Source: Streptomyces avicenniae
GTDB lineage: Bacteria; Actinomycetota; Actinomycetes; Streptomycetales; Streptomycetaceae
Assembly (NCBI RefSeq): GCF_000719135.1
Contig: NZ_JOEK01000010.1
Span: forward strand, 62,001-126,000
Reading direction: 5' to 3'
Length of the DNA stretch: 64,000 bases
The first letter of the stretch is position 1. Each line of letters opens with the position of its first letter. The translations under genes and the position numbers were made by a program. Of this stretch, positions 46,971-55,974 are shown in pieces. Below the pieces are notes generated by a model. The model had not been told where the DNA came from. It saw only the letters and a program-made list of their open reading frames with translations, and searched no databases.

Positions 46971-47785
46971 TCTGGCTGGACGGCGGGCTGCGTGACGCCG
47001 ACAGCGCGCGCGTCTCCGTCCACGACCACGGACTGACGGTCGGCGACGGCGTGTTCGAGACGCTGAAGACGGTCGCGGGACGGCCGTTCGCCCTGCGCCG
47101 CCACCTCGACCGGCTCGCCGTCTCCGCCGCGGGGCTCGGGCTGCCCGAGCCCGACCGCGACGAGGTGGCCCGTGCCTGCGCCGCCGTGCTCGACGCCGTG
47201 CCGCTGCCGCTCGGCCGCCTGCGCGTCACCTACACCGGCGGCCCTGGCCCCTTCGGCTCCGACCGGGGCGACGGCCGCCCCACCCTCGTCGTCGCCCACG
47301 TCGAGACACCGCGCCGCCCTGACACGACCGCCGTCGTCACCGTCCCGTGGACGCGCAACGAACGCGGCGCCCTCGCCGGGCTCAAGACGACCTCCTACGC
47401 CGAGAACGTCATCGCGCTCGCCCGCGCCCGCCAACAGGCCGCGTCCGAGGCACTGTTCCCCAACACGGCCGGCCACCTGTGCGAGGGCACCGGCACGAAC
47501 GTCTTCGTCGTCCTCGACGGCGAACTCCACACGCCGCCGCTGTCCTCCGGCTGCCTCGCCGGGGTCACGCGCGCCCTCGTCCTCGAATGGACCGGTGCCC
47601 GCGAGACCGAACTCCCCATGGACAGCCTGGAGTCGGCCGACGAGATCTTCCTGACGTCCTCGACGCGCGACGTCCAGGCCGTCCGCCGCGTGGACGGCCG
47701 CGAACTGCCCACGGCCCCTGGACCGGTGACCGCCGAGGCCCTGCGCGTGTTCACCGAGCGGTCCGCCGCCGACATCGACCCGTGA
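46961..47785 (+). CDS. pabC: aminodeoxychorismate lyase (class-IV aminotransferase fold)
   Basis: The protein has 274 residues and is a PLP enzyme of fold type IV. VSVHDHGLTVGDGVFETL is the N-terminal signature, the PLP lysine lies in GLKTTSYAENV, and EGTGTNVFVV and LTSSTRDVQAV complete the site. It converts aminodeoxychorismate to 4-aminobenzoate and pyruvate. A branched-chain or D-amino-acid aminotransferase cannot be excluded from sequence alone, but the 10-bp overlap with pabB makes the folate role likely. Confidence 0.88.
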   Translation: MALIWLDGGLRDADSARVSVHDHGLTVGDGVFETLKTVAGRPFALRRHLDRLAVSAAGLGLPEPDRDEVARACAAVLDAVPLPLGRLRVTYTGGPGPFGSDRGDGRPTLVVAHVETPRRPDTTAVVTVPWTRNERGALAGLKTTSYAENVIALARARQQAASEALFPNTAGHLCEGTGTNVFVVLDGELHTPPLSSGCLAGVTRALVLEWTGARETELPMDSLESADEIFLTSSTRDVQAVRRVDGRELPTAPGPVTAEALRVFTERSAADIDP

Positions 47786-47815
47786 CGGGCGGCGTCCCCG
47801 GGTAGGGATCACGCG

Positions 47816-48547
47816 ATGACGACGACGCTCCGCCCGGACGGGCCCCAGACCCCCACCCCCGGCGGCGGCCGGACCCGCTCCTACCGCATCAGGGTCAACG
47901 GCCGCGACGCCGGAGGGCTCGTCCTCGCCTCCGACGGCCCACGGCCCGCCACCGGCCGGATCGTGCGCCTGACCGTGGACGAGGCGGACCGCCGCCGAGG
48001 CCGGGGCACCGTCGCGGCGCTCGCCGCGGAGGAGATCCTGCGGGACTGGGGATGCGCCGACGCGGGGGCCGTCGTCCCCGCCGACGCCACGACCGCCCTG
48101 CGCCTGGCCGCCTCCCTCGGCTGGACCGAGCGCGCCCGCACCTTCGGCAAGCCGCTCCCCGGCCAGGAGCAGCCCGGCCGGGAGCGGCCCGCGCAGGAGC
48201 CGTCAGGCCCGTTCGTGCGCGTACTGCGCGAGGAGGACACCGGCGAGACCCTCGGCACGGTCCGCATGTCCCCGACCGGTGGACCGCCCGACGGCGCCGG
48301 CGCGCACGTCCACTCACTCACCGTCGCCGAGGCCCACCGCGGCCGGGGCCACGTCCGCGCGCTGCTGCTGCTCGCCGAGGAGACCGCCCGCGCCGCAGGC
48401 CGCCCCGGCATCGGCGTCACGCTCCCGCTGCCCGCGCCGTACGGCGCCCCGGAACCCGGCGTCCCCGACCCCACGCGGGCCGACCGCCTCCTGCGCGCGC
48501 TCGGCTACCGGCCGACCGCGCACCATGTCTACAAATCGCTCCGCTGA
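47816..48547 (+). CDS. tandem GNAT-domain acetyltransferase
   Basis: The protein has 243 residues. Two degenerate GNAT halves are visible: IVRLTVDEADRRRGRGTVAAL (about 49-69) and VHSLTVAEAHRGRGHVRALL (about 160-180), each with the R/Q-x-x-G-x-G/A-like acetyl-CoA loop. The region between is Pro/Gln/Glu-rich. The substrate is unknown. The start is ATG 47816, 30 bp after pabC. The end overlaps the convergent DsbA-like gene by 19 bp. Confidence 0.75.
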   Translation: MTTTLRPDGPQTPTPGGGRTRSYRIRVNGRDAGGLVLASDGPRPATGRIVRLTVDEADRRRGRGTVAALAAEEILRDWGCADAGAVVPADATTALRLAASLGWTERARTFGKPLPGQEQPGRERPAQEPSGPFVRVLREEDTGETLGTVRMSPTGGPPDGAGAHVHSLTVAEAHRGRGHVRALLLLAEETARAAGRPGIGVTLPLPAPYGAPEPGVPDPTRADRLLRALGYRPTAHHVYKSLR

Positions 48548-49047
48548 GACAGCAACGACCCGGCGATCCCCGCGATCCGTTCCCGCAGACCCTCCTGGCT
48601 GCGCCCGCCGTCCAGCCGCTGCCCGCCGATCACGTACGTCGGCGTGCCCGTCACCCCGAGCGCCTGCCCCTCCGCGTGGTCGGCGTCCACCGCCAGCAGG
48701 TGGCGGCCGTCGATCAGCGCCGTGTCCACCTCGGCCGCGTCCATCCCCAGCTCGGCCGCCAGCTCGGTCAGCAGCCGGGGACCGCGCTCGCCCAGCTCGC
48801 CGGTGCGCGCCAGCAGCGCCGTCCAGTACGCCTCGCCGTGCCCCTGCGCGTACGCCTCCTCGGCCGCCTGGGCGGCGGCCAGCGCGTGCGGGTGGCTCGC
48901 CAGCGGAAAATGGCGCCTGCGCAGCTCCAGCGCGTCACCGAACTGTTCCCGCAGCGCCCGCACGTCGGACTCGGCGCGGTGACAGTCGGGGCACTGGAGG
49001 TCGCACCACATGTCCAGCACGACGGGCCGGGGGCTGCTCTCAGTCAT
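48529..49047 (-). CDS. DsbA-family thioredoxin-fold oxidoreductase
   Basis: The protein has 172 residues. The redox motif CPDC is at C19-C22, directly after the first strand (VVLDMWCDLQ). The helical insertion and the cis-Pro strand GVTGTPTYVIGG follow. No signal peptide is present, so it is probably cytoplasmic and related to FrnE-like or HCCA-isomerase-like proteins instead of an exported disulfide oxidase. The substrate is unknown. Confidence 0.85.
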   Translation of the reverse strand: MTESSPRPVVLDMWCDLQCPDCHRAESDVRALREQFGDALELRRRHFPLASHPHALAAAQAAEEAYAQGHGEAYWTALLARTGELGERGPRLLTELAAELGMDAAEVDTALIDGRHLLAVDADHAEGQALGVTGTPTYVIGGQRLDGGRSQEGLRERIAGIAGSLLSQRSDL

Positions 49048-49166
49048 GCCGCACAGTCTCCCAGACCCCGGAAGGACCCTGTCACGTGCCGGGGATCACC
49101 CGGAGATCTCCCCGATACCGCGTACGGACGATGGCTTCCCGGGCGACGGCGCGGCAGGATGGAAAG

Positions 49167-49595
49167 ATGCTGATCGGCACCGCTTGCACCCTTCTGACCG
49201 CCGCGGGCCTCGGGATCTCCTTCCTCGTGGCACGCCGCCGCCGCTACGCCACCGCCCTGCGGCTGGCCGCGCTCTCGCTGCTCCCCGTGGGCCTGGCCAT
49301 GACGGGGGTGGTCCGCTTCGTGGTCAACATGACGTTCAACCCCGTGGCCTGGGCGGGCTTCGGCGTCCTGGCGTTCGCCGTGCTGCTGTTCCTCTCCGGC
49401 CGCCTCGCGGACGGCCGCGGCCGTCCCGCCAAGGCGACGGCCCAGGCCCCGGCCCCCGCCGCCGACCTGCCCGCGGGACGCCGCACGGGCGGGCGGAAGG
49501 CCGTGCGCGGCGGCCCGGCCACGAGCGGCGCGGCCACCGGCGGAGGCGAGGACTTCTCGGACATCGAGGCCATCCTCAAGAAGCACGGCATCTGA
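49167..49595 (+). CDS. 142-residue membrane protein of unknown function
   Basis: The first 80 residues contain three hydrophobic spans (LIGTACTLLTAAGLGISFLV, LRLAALSLLPVGLAMTGVV, PVAWAGFGVLAFAVLLFL). A basic, Ala/Pro/Gly-rich tail follows and ends with EDFSDIEAILKKHGI, a short acidic-amphipathic helix that could be a docking segment. I recognise no family. I chose ATG 49167 because earlier codons in the frame lie inside the opposite-strand DsbA-like gene. Confidence 0.7.
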   Translation: MLIGTACTLLTAAGLGISFLVARRRRYATALRLAALSLLPVGLAMTGVVRFVVNMTFNPVAWAGFGVLAFAVLLFLSGRLADGRGRPAKATAQAPAPAADLPAGRRTGGRKAVRGGPATSGAATGGGEDFSDIEAILKKHGI

Positions 49596-49711
49596 CCCCC
49601 TACCGCCGTAGCACGCCCACACGGGCGGAATCCCGGAATTCGCCGAAAGGCGCCGCAAAGAGGGCCTGTTGATCGCCCGCGGTGACGCGGCTGGGTCATG
49701 ATCGCCGCGTC

Positions 49712-49909
49712 ATGCCGTACATCACCGGGGAGCAGCACGCTCCCGACACGACCGCCCTGCCCCTCACGCCGCCGGACCCGCCCCCCGGCGATCCCGCGCA
49801 GCGGCGCGGCTGCCTGTATGCCCTGTCCCAGCCGCCGCTGATGCTCTTCCTCACCGTCATCGGCGCCCTGCTGCTCATCGCGGGGGTGCACGATCAGTTC
49901 GTCCTGTGA
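49712..49909 (+). CDS. 65-residue single-span membrane protein
   Basis: The N-terminal half is polar and Pro-rich (TTALPLTPPDPPPGDP). The C-terminal half is one membrane span (PPLMLFLTVIGALLLIAG) with a short end VHDQFVL. No family is recognised and no clear RBS is seen. A very strong hairpin terminator follows 28 bp after the stop, which supports it as a transcription unit. Confidence 0.55.
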   Translation: MPYITGEQHAPDTTALPLTPPDPPPGDPAQRRGCLYALSQPPLMLFLTVIGALLLIAGVHDQFVL

Positions 49910-49937
49910 GACCGCCGCACGCCCCCGGCCGCACAAC

Positions 49938-49973
49938 GCGGCGCCGCCGCGGGAGGTCCCGCGGCGGCGCCGC
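49938..49973. terminator. 17-bp GC hairpin terminator
   Basis: GCGGCGCCGCCGCGGGA (49938-49954) pairs perfectly with 49957-49973. It lies between the convergent 65-residue membrane protein gene and ssgB. Confidence 0.75.
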
Positions 49974-50037
49974 GCCGTGTCGTCGCCGGCCCCACACCGT
50001 CGCCCCGAGTCAGACGGCATGGGGGACCGGCGGGTCT

Positions 50038-50451
50038 CTAACTCTCCGCGAGGATGTGCGAGAGTTCCGAGTCGAGGTCGAAGTGACGGTGTTCCGTACC
50101 GGGCGGGACAGCGGCGTCCGTCCGCTTCAGGAACGATTCCAGTGCCCGGGCCGGGGCCTCAAGCAGTGCCTCACCCTCCGGAGAGCTCAGGGCGATGCAG
50201 ACCACGCCCTGACCATGACTCCTGGAGGGCCACACCCGGACGTCTCCGGTGCCGGTGGGCCTGTGCAGCCCTTCGGCGAGGAGATCCCGGGCGAAAACCC
50301 ATTCGACAGTTTCCTCGGCTCCGGTGTGAAACGTCGCATGTACGGCGTAGGGGTCCGCCGTGTCATACCGCAGCCCCGCGGGTACAGGTAGTGAGGACTC
50401 GCTCGATACGACGAGGCGCAGGTGCAGCTCGCAGCTGACCGTGGTGTTCAT
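50038..50451 (-). CDS. ssgB: sporulation and cell-division regulator SsgB
   Basis: The protein has 137 residues and belongs to the SsgA-like (SALP) family. The sequence from MNTTVSCELHLRLVVSSESS through RYDTADPYAVHATFHTGAEE to ELSHILAES agrees closely with SsgB as I know it from S. coelicolor. SsgB helps place FtsZ at sporulation septa by tethering it with SsgA. It is found only in morphologically complex actinomycetes and is the best taxonomic marker of the window. The start is ATG 50451, with GAAAGG about 11 nt upstream. The upstream region is shared with the divergent SRPBCC gene. Confidence 0.97.
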   Translation of the reverse strand: MNTTVSCELHLRLVVSSESSLPVPAGLRYDTADPYAVHATFHTGAEETVEWVFARDLLAEGLHRPTGTGDVRVWPSRSHGQGVVCIALSSPEGEALLEAPARALESFLKRTDAAVPPGTEHRHFDLDSELSHILAES

Positions 50452-50610
50452 AAGCGCCAGGGCCTTTCGCTCAGTGTGCGCTCGGGGATTCGCACGTCGG
50501 CCAAATCGACATGCCACGTACTCGCCGGTTGTAAACGCCTCTGCCCTAATTGCGGGGGTTAATCTCATTCCAATGGGCGAATGAAGATAAGTGATATAGC
50601 AGGAGACGAC

Positions 50611-51090
50611 TTGAACGCACGGGGGTCCGCCGACCGCTTCAGGTTCTCGACGACGTGGTCGGTGCCCGCGCCGCCCGGCGCCGTCTTCGAGGCCGTCGCG
50701 ACACCGGAGGACTACCCGCGGTGGTGGCGCGAGGTCCGGGAGGTGACGCGGACGGGACCCGACGGTGGCCACTGCCGCTTCCGCTCGGCGCTGCCCGTGG
50801 ACCTGCGCGTCACCGTCCGGGCGGTCCGCCGCGATCCGGCGGCCGGGGTCCTGGAGATCGCGCTCACCGGGCAGCTCGACGGCCGGATGACCTGGACCGT
50901 CACGGCGGCCGACGGGCCGGGCGGCGGCTCGCTCGTGCGCGTCGAGCAGGACACCGCCCTGCTCCACCCCCTGCTGCGCCGCCTCCCCCGCGCCGCGCGC
51001 CCCCTCCTGCGCGCCAACCACGCGTGGATGATGCGGTCGGGGGAGCGCGGCCTGCGCGCCTGGCTGCGGAAGCATTTGGACGACGGGTGA
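50611..51090 (+). CDS. SRPBCC (polyketide cyclase/dehydrase-like) protein
   Basis: The protein has 159 residues from TTG 50611. RFRFSTTWSVPAPPGAVFEA starts the helix-grip fold, EDYPRWWREVREV is the typical first-helix motif, and RANHAWMMRSGERGLRAWL is the long C-terminal helix. SRPBCC proteins bind hydrophobic ligands in a cavity, and some act on polyketides. The ligand here is unknown. AGGAG stands 5 nt before TTG 50611. ATG 50581 is in frame without an RBS and overlaps an AT-rich, promoter-like stretch (GATATA). Confidence 0.8.
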   Translation: MNARGSADRFRFSTTWSVPAPPGAVFEAVATPEDYPRWWREVREVTRTGPDGGHCRFRSALPVDLRVTVRAVRRDPAAGVLEIALTGQLDGRMTWTVTAADGPGGGSLVRVEQDTALLHPLLRRLPRAARPLLRANHAWMMRSGERGLRAWLRKHLDDG

Positions 51091-51105
51091 CCCGCCCTGT
51101 ATGGT
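51076..51105 (+). promoter_or_regulatory. promoter of tRNA-Val(CAC)
   Basis: TTGGAC (51076-51081), an 18-bp spacer and TATGGT (51100-51105) lie about 30 bp upstream of the tRNA, overlapping the end of the SRPBCC gene. Confidence 0.5.
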
Positions 51106-51136
51106 TCTTCCCGTGCCGCAAGGCACAAGCCCACAG

Positions 51137-51208
51137 GGGCGATTAGCTCAGCGGGAGAGCGCTTCGTTCACACCGAAGAGGTCACTGGTTCGATCCCAGT
51201 ATCGCCCA
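51137..51208 (+). tRNA. tRNA-Val (anticodon CAC)
   Basis: The acceptor arm is GGGCGAT. The anticodon stem-loop is CTTCG-TTCACAC-CGAAG with anticodon CAC, and the T arm is ACTGGTTCGATCCCAGT. The discriminator is A and no CCA is encoded. The D arm is identical to the two tRNA-Val(GAC) genes 5.6 kb away. Confidence 0.93.
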
Positions 51209-51221
51209 CCCCTGTATGAAG

Positions 51222-51261
51222 GCGGCCCGGTTCCACCGTCACGGTGAGCCGGGCCGCTTTT
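51222..51261 (+). terminator. terminator after tRNA-Val(CAC)
   Basis: GCGGCCCGG (51222-51230) pairs with CCGGGCCGC (51249-51257), with a further inner stem CACC/GGTG, and is followed by TTTT. This makes it one of the few classical terminators with a T-run in this window. Confidence 0.75.
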
Positions 51262-51384
51262 CGTGCGTCCCCCCCGTCCGCGGGGCGGCGTGCGACCGCT
51301 TCGCCCCGGGGGTCGCCCCCTCGGTACGATGCGGAACTGCGCGGCCCCCGCCGCGCCCAGTCAGCCGTGAGTCAGGAGAGACCG

Positions 51385-53364
51385 GTGTCGGACGTCCGTG
51401 TGACCATCCAGCGCGATTCCGAGCGGGAAGAACGCGTGGTGACCACGGGAACGACGGCCGCCGCGCTCTTCGAGGGCGACCGTTCCGTCGTCGCCGTACG
51501 CGCCGGGGACCGGCTGCGTGACCTCGCCTGGGAGCCCGCCGACGGCGACGTGGTCGAGCCCGTGACGCTCGACTCCCCGGACGGTCTCGACATCCTGCGG
51601 CACTCCACCGCGCACGTCATGGCCCAGGCCGTGCAGGAGCTGTTCCCCGAGGCCAAGCTCGGCATCGGGCCGCCCATCAGGGACGGTTTCTACTACGACT
51701 TCGACGTCGCCGAGCCGTTCACGCCCGACGACCTCGGCCGCATCGAGAAGCGGATGCAGCAGATCCAGAAGCAGGGGCAGCGCTTCGAGCGCCGCGTCGT
51801 CAGCGACGACGAGGCGCGCGCCGAACTCGCGGGCGAGCCCTACAAGCTGGAGCTGATCGGCCTCAAGGGCGCCGCCGCCGACGCGGCCGACGGCGCGGGC
51901 GCCGAGGTCGGCGCGGGTGAGCTGACGATCTACGACAACGTGGACGCGAAGAGCGGCGACCTGTGCTGGAAGGACCTGTGCCGGGGCCCGCACCTGCCCA
52001 CCACCCGCCTCATCCCCGCCTTCAAGCTGATGCGCAGCGCCGCCGCCTACTGGCGCGGCAGCGAGCGCAACCCGCAGCTCCAGCGCATCTACGGCACGGC
52101 CTGGCCCTCGCGTGACGAGCTGAAGGCCCATCTCGCCTTTCTCGCCGAGGCGGAGAAGCGTGACCACCGGCGGCTCGGCACCGAACTCGACCTGTTCTCG
52201 ATCCCGGAGGAGCTGGGTTCAGGGCTCGCGGTGTTCCATCCGAAGGGCGGGACCGTCCGCCGGGTGATGGAGGACTACTCGCGGCGCCGTCACGAGGAAT
52301 CCGGCTACGAATTCGTCAACACGCCGCACATCAGCAAGCGGAAGCTCTTCGAGATCTCGGGGCATCTGCCGAACTACGCGGAATCCATGTTCCCGCCCAT
52401 GGAATTCGAAGGCCAGGATTATTATCTCAAGGCCATGAACTGCCCGATGCACAATCTGATTTTCCGGGCACGCGGCCGGTCCTACCGTGAATTGCCGCTG
52501 CGGCTGTTCGAGTTCGGCACCGTCTACCGGTACGAGAAGTCGGGCGTCGTCCACGGCCTCACCCGTGCCCGTGGGTTCACCCAGGACGACTCCCACATCT
52601 ACGCCACCAAGGAGCAGATGCCGGACGAGCTGGACGCCCTGCTCACCTTCGTCCTGAACCTGCTGCGCGACTACGGCCTGTCGGACTTCTACCTGGAGCT
52701 GTCCACCCGGGGCGACTCGGAGAAGTTCATCGGCGAGGCCGAGGAGTGGGCCGAGGCCACCGACGCGCTGCGCGAGGCGGCGGGCAAGCAGGGCCTCGAA
52801 CTCGTCCTCGACCCCGGTGGCGCCGCGTACTACGGCCCCAAGATCTCCGTGCAGGCCAGGGACGCCATCGGCCGCACCTGGCAGATGTCCACCATCCAGG
52901 TGGACTTCCAGCAGCCCAAGCGCTTCGGCCTGGAGTACACCGCGGCCGACGGCTCCCGGCAGACCCCGGTGATGATCCACCGGGCGCTCTTCGGCTCCAT
53001 CGAGCGCTTCTTCGCCGTCCTGCTGGAGCACTACGCGGGCGTCTTCCCGCCGTGGCTGGCCCCCGTGCAGGCGGTCGGCATCCCGATCGGCGACGGGCAC
53101 GTCCCGTACCTGGAGGAGTTCGCCGCCGAGGCGAAGGCGCTGGGGCTGCGCGTCGAGGTGGACGGCTCGTCCGACCGCATGCAGAAGAAGATCAGGAACG
53201 CCCAGAAGGCCAAGATCCCCTTCATGGTCATCGCGGGCGACGACGACATCGCCCAGGGCGCGGTCAGCTTCCGCTACCGCGACGGCTCGCAGAAGAACGG
53301 TGTCCCGCGCGCCGAGGCCCTCCAGGAGATCGCCGAGGCGGTCCGCACCCGCGCCCAGGTCTGA
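51385..53364 (+). CDS. thrS: threonyl-tRNA synthetase
   Basis: The protein has 659 residues. Residues 1-65 are the TGS domain. About 70-240 is the editing domain ([24 protein letters not shown]). About 250-540 is the class-II catalytic core with the zinc cysteine in NCPMHN and the [13 protein letters not shown] motif. The anticodon-binding domain fills the rest ([17 protein letters not shown] onward). It charges tRNA-Thr and hydrolyses mischarged Ser-tRNA-Thr. GTG 51385 has AGGAGAG upstream, and GTG 51367 is an alternative. No T-box leader is present. Codons around 52280-52500 are less G/C-biased than the rest. Confidence 0.97.
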   Translation: MSDVRVTIQRDSEREERVVTTGTTAAALFEGDRSVVAVRAGDRLRDLAWEPADGDVVEPVTLDSPDGLDILRHSTAHVMAQAVQELFPEAKLGIGPPIRDGFYYDFDVAEPFTPDDLGRIEKRMQQIQKQGQRFERRVVSDDEARAELAGEPYKLELIGLKGAAADAADGAGAEVGAGELTIYDNVDAKSGDLCWKDLCRGPHLPTTRLIPAFKLMRSAAAYWRGSERNPQLQRIYGTAWPSRDELKAHLAFLAEAEKRDHRRLGTELDLFSIPEELGSGLAVFHPKGGTVRRVMEDYSRRRHEESGYEFVNTPHISKRKLFEISGHLPNYAESMFPPMEFEGQDYYLKAMNCPMHNLIFRARGRSYRELPLRLFEFGTVYRYEKSGVVHGLTRARGFTQDDSHIYATKEQMPDELDALLTFVLNLLRDYGLSDFYLELSTRGDSEKFIGEAEEWAEATDALREAAGKQGLELVLDPGGAAYYGPKISVQARDAIGRTWQMSTIQVDFQQPKRFGLEYTAADGSRQTPVMIHRALFGSIERFFAVLLEHYAGVFPPWLAPVQAVGIPIGDGHVPYLEEFAAEAKALGLRVEVDGSSDRMQKKIRNAQKAKIPFMVIAGDDDIAQGAVSFRYRDGSQKNGVPRAEALQEIAEAVRTRAQV

Positions 53365-53372
53365 GCGGCACG

Positions 53373-53401
53373 TCCCGGGGCGGCGGTCGTCCGCCCCGGG
53401 A
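53373..53401 (+). terminator. terminator after thrS
   Basis: An 11-bp stem TCCCGGGGCGG / CCGCCCCGGGA with a 7-nt loop starts 8 bp after the thrS stop. Confidence 0.7.
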
Positions 53402-53438
53402 CCCCGCACCCGGCAGCCGCGTGCCGTCCGTACGCCAT

Positions 53439-53996
53439 ATGCTGACGGCCATGAGCAGCGAGCCGGAGCAGCAGATCGGAGTCGGGACGCCGGACGCGTT
53501 CCAGCGCCTGTGGACCCCCCACCGGATGGCCTACATCCAGGGCGAGGGGAAGCCGACGGGACCCGGCGCCGGCGACGGCTGTCCGTTCTGCGTGATCCCC
53601 GGCAAGAGCGACGAGGACGGGCTGATCACCGCCCGCGGCGAGAGCGTCTACGCGGTGCTGAACCTGTACCCGTACAACGGCGGGCACCTCCTGGTGGTGC
53701 CCTACCGGCACGTCGCCGACTACACGGACCTGACCGGTCCCGAGACCGCCGAGCTGGCCGAGCTGACGAAGCAGGCCATGACCGCGATCCGTACCGCCTC
53801 CGGGGCCCACGGCTTCAACATCGGCATCAACCAGGGCGTGGCCGCCGGGGCGGGCATCGCGCCGCACCTGCACCAGCACGTCGTGCCGCGCTGGGGCGGT
53901 GACGCCAACTTCATGCCGGTCGTCGGCCACACCAGGGTGCTGCCGCAACTGCTCGCCGACACCCGGCGGATGCTCGCCGCCGCCTGGCCCGCCTGA
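53439..53996 (+). CDS. HIT-family hydrolase/AP4A phosphorylase-like protein
   Basis: The protein has 185 residues. The histidine triad HLHQHVV has catalytic histidines at H143, H145 and H147. A CPFC pair near residue 50 (DGCPFCVIPGKSDEDGL) may bind zinc, and LNLYPYNGGHLLVVPYRHV is the nucleotide-pocket block. Actinobacterial relatives with this length hydrolyse or phosphorolyse diadenosine polyphosphates. In streptomycetes and mycobacteria such a gene lies between thrS and pgsA. Start ATG 53439 or ATG 53451. Confidence 0.88.
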   Translation: MLTAMSSEPEQQIGVGTPDAFQRLWTPHRMAYIQGEGKPTGPGAGDGCPFCVIPGKSDEDGLITARGESVYAVLNLYPYNGGHLLVVPYRHVADYTDLTGPETAELAELTKQAMTAIRTASGAHGFNIGINQGVAAGAGIAPHLHQHVVPRWGGDANFMPVVGHTRVLPQLLADTRRMLAAAWPA

Positions 53997-54007
53997 CCCG
54001 CCCCGTC

Positions 54008-54034
54008 CCGCCGCGCGGCACCACCGCGCGGCGG
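54008..54034. terminator. bidirectional terminator hairpin
   Basis: An 11-bp stem CCGCCGCGCGG / CCGCGCGGCGG with a 5-nt loop sits between the convergent HIT gene and the large membrane-protein gene. Confidence 0.65.
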
Positions 54035-54039
54035 CGGGC

Positions 54040-55710
54040 TCACATGTTGTACTCGTCCGCCTGACGCGGCTCGGCGGCCTCCACCTGGCCGCTCAGCGCC
54101 TGCGAGCGGCTGTCGAACGGCGCGACCTCGACGCCGTTCTCCGCCAGCACCTTTATGGCCGCCGCGTGCGCCACGCGCAGCACGGGCGTCGCCGTCCGCA
54201 GCACGTCGTCCACCATGAAGCGGTGCCGCCACGGCTTCTCCGCCCAGGTGTGCCGCAGGCCGAACGGCTCCGGCAGGCTGATCGTGCCGCCCCACTTGTC
54301 CAGCTGCGCGGGGAACCACGTCAGCGGCGCCCGCGCCGCCAGCCGCACCACCTCGCGCGGTTTCACCAGCGGCAGGTCCTGCTTGCGCTTCTTCCACGGG
54401 CGCAGCGGGTCGCGGAACTCGCGGCTCTCCGTGGAAGGACCCTTGCGGAACCAGCCGTTCAGCGGCCCGAGGGCGTGCCCGGTCACCTCGATGCGCAGCG
54501 TGTGGTGGAGCACCGTCACACTGATCATCATGGTGATGATCAGCTCACCGTCCCACAGCACGAACTGCGCGCCGACGTAGTGCCGGTCGCCCTTGTCGTA
54601 CTGCTGCTCGTTGCAGATGCGCTGCACCTCGATGTTGCTGAAGCTGAACCCGTCGGCCGCCGGGCCGTCGGGCCGCGACACCTCGCCCGCGCCCTCGCCC
54701 ACGTGCCGCACGACCCAGTGCACTATCGACGGCGGCGTGAAACCGCCCGTGTGCAGCGGACCGCGCTCCAGCATCCGCAGCTGGTCACCGATGGCCCGCG
54801 CGACGTCCCAGCTGCGGAATGGGTCGATCTCCCGGCCCGCGGCCTTCGGGCGCAGCTCCTCGGCCAACTGCCAGCTGCCCCAGCGCACGCCCATGCCCAG
54901 TATCCCCTTGGGCCCGGCGTAGTGGACCATGTTGCTGGCCTGCTCCGCCCGCAGCTTCGCGAGGCCGACGCGCAGCCGCTCCGCCTCGGCGTCGTTGGGG
55001 TTGCGCGGCACGGCCTCGGGGATGCGCGCGCCCGCCCCGCCGCCGCCGAGCAGCGCCGACCAGTGCGCCCGCAGGTTCTTCGCCGTGCGCTCGCAGATCT
55101 CGCGCGCCAGCAGCCAGCCGAGGACAGGGGCGGGCAGCACCGCCCACACGTACAGCTGCACCACGCCGTCCACGGGCAGCCGCAGCACCGCCAGCACGGC
55201 GAGCCCGGCGATCATGAACAGCAGCAGCGTGCCCAGCGCGCCCGCGCGGCGGCCCTGGGAGCCCGCGAACGTGCGCCGCAGCTGGAACAGCCCCAGCCAC
55301 ACCAGCACGCCTGGCAGGAAGAGCACGCCGAACGCCACCATGATCGCCGTGAGCTGCCGGTCCCGCTGCTTGCGGATGCGCTTCGCGTTGAGCGCGTGCT
55401 CGACGACCGTCTGCGGGTCCACGCCGAAGGACTGCACGAGCGGCTTGCGGCCGTCCCCCAGCATCCGCTTCTCCACGGCGCGCGTGAACGCCTCGCCGAG
55501 GTTCGGCTCCAGCAGGGAGAAGCGGCCCGTCTTGACCTCGGCCGCCTCGTTGGGCGTCCTGATCTCCTCGGGCGGCGAGTCCCGGTACGCCACGGAGGCG
55601 ATCGCGCTCGCCACCCCCGTCAGCCCGCTGCCCACCCCTGACAGGGGCACCTGGGCGCCGGGCGCGAAGTCGAACTCCACTCCCGTCGCGCCGCCGTCCA
55701 GACCCGCCAT
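54040..55710 (-). CDS. 556-residue membrane protein of unknown function
   Basis: After a cytoplasmic N-terminal part of about 115 residues there are two or three hydrophobic spans (LTAIMVAFGVLFLPGVLVWL, GTLLLFMIAGLAVLAVL, VQLYVWAVLPAPVLGWLL). A long soluble C-terminal region of about 350 residues follows, with WDVARAIGDQLRMLERGPLH, QFVLWDGELIITMMISVTV and an RxGQ-free, Trp-rich end. No enzymatic motif is recognised. ATG 55710 follows a GGGGGTG ribosome-binding-like stretch. The frame is open much further upstream, but that sequence is promoter DNA. The gene is divergent from pgsA. Confidence 0.75.
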   Translation of the reverse strand: MAGLDGGATGVEFDFAPGAQVPLSGVGSGLTGVASAIASVAYRDSPPEEIRTPNEAAEVKTGRFSLLEPNLGEAFTRAVEKRMLGDGRKPLVQSFGVDPQTVVEHALNAKRIRKQRDRQLTAIMVAFGVLFLPGVLVWLGLFQLRRTFAGSQGRRAGALGTLLLFMIAGLAVLAVLRLPVDGVVQLYVWAVLPAPVLGWLLAREICERTAKNLRAHWSALLGGGGAGARIPEAVPRNPNDAEAERLRVGLAKLRAEQASNMVHYAGPKGILGMGVRWGSWQLAEELRPKAAGREIDPFRSWDVARAIGDQLRMLERGPLHTGGFTPPSIVHWVVRHVGEGAGEVSRPDGPAADGFSFSNIEVQRICNEQQYDKGDRHYVGAQFVLWDGELIITMMISVTVLHHTLRIEVTGHALGPLNGWFRKGPSTESREFRDPLRPWKKRKQDLPLVKPREVVRLAARAPLTWFPAQLDKWGGTISLPEPFGLRHTWAEKPWRHRFMVDDVLRTATPVLRVAHAAAIKVLAENGVEVAPFDSRSQALSGQVEAAEPRQADEYNM

Positions 55711-55974
55711 GGGCACCCCCAGCTCTCGACCACCGCCGAACACCGGCCGCTGACAGGGCAGTTCCCCAGCGCCGGGCCGCACACACCTGAACCGCCGCAA
55801 GCCTAGCGGCGCCGAGCCCCCCTCACCCGGCGCGCGGACCATCTCCGGCCAACTTCCCGCACCCCCGCCGTCCCCCCGCCGACGGGCGCCGCACGGGCCA
55901 GGCGGCGGCGTGACTACGATGGGGCACCCCGGTGGCCGCCCGACAGCGCGGTCGCTCCGAACCCTGGGAAGGAC

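Noticed and set aside
51209..51384. T-box leader upstream of thrS
   Set aside because: There is no T-box motif and no specifier-loop structure. The only structure is the terminator of the preceding tRNA-Val.
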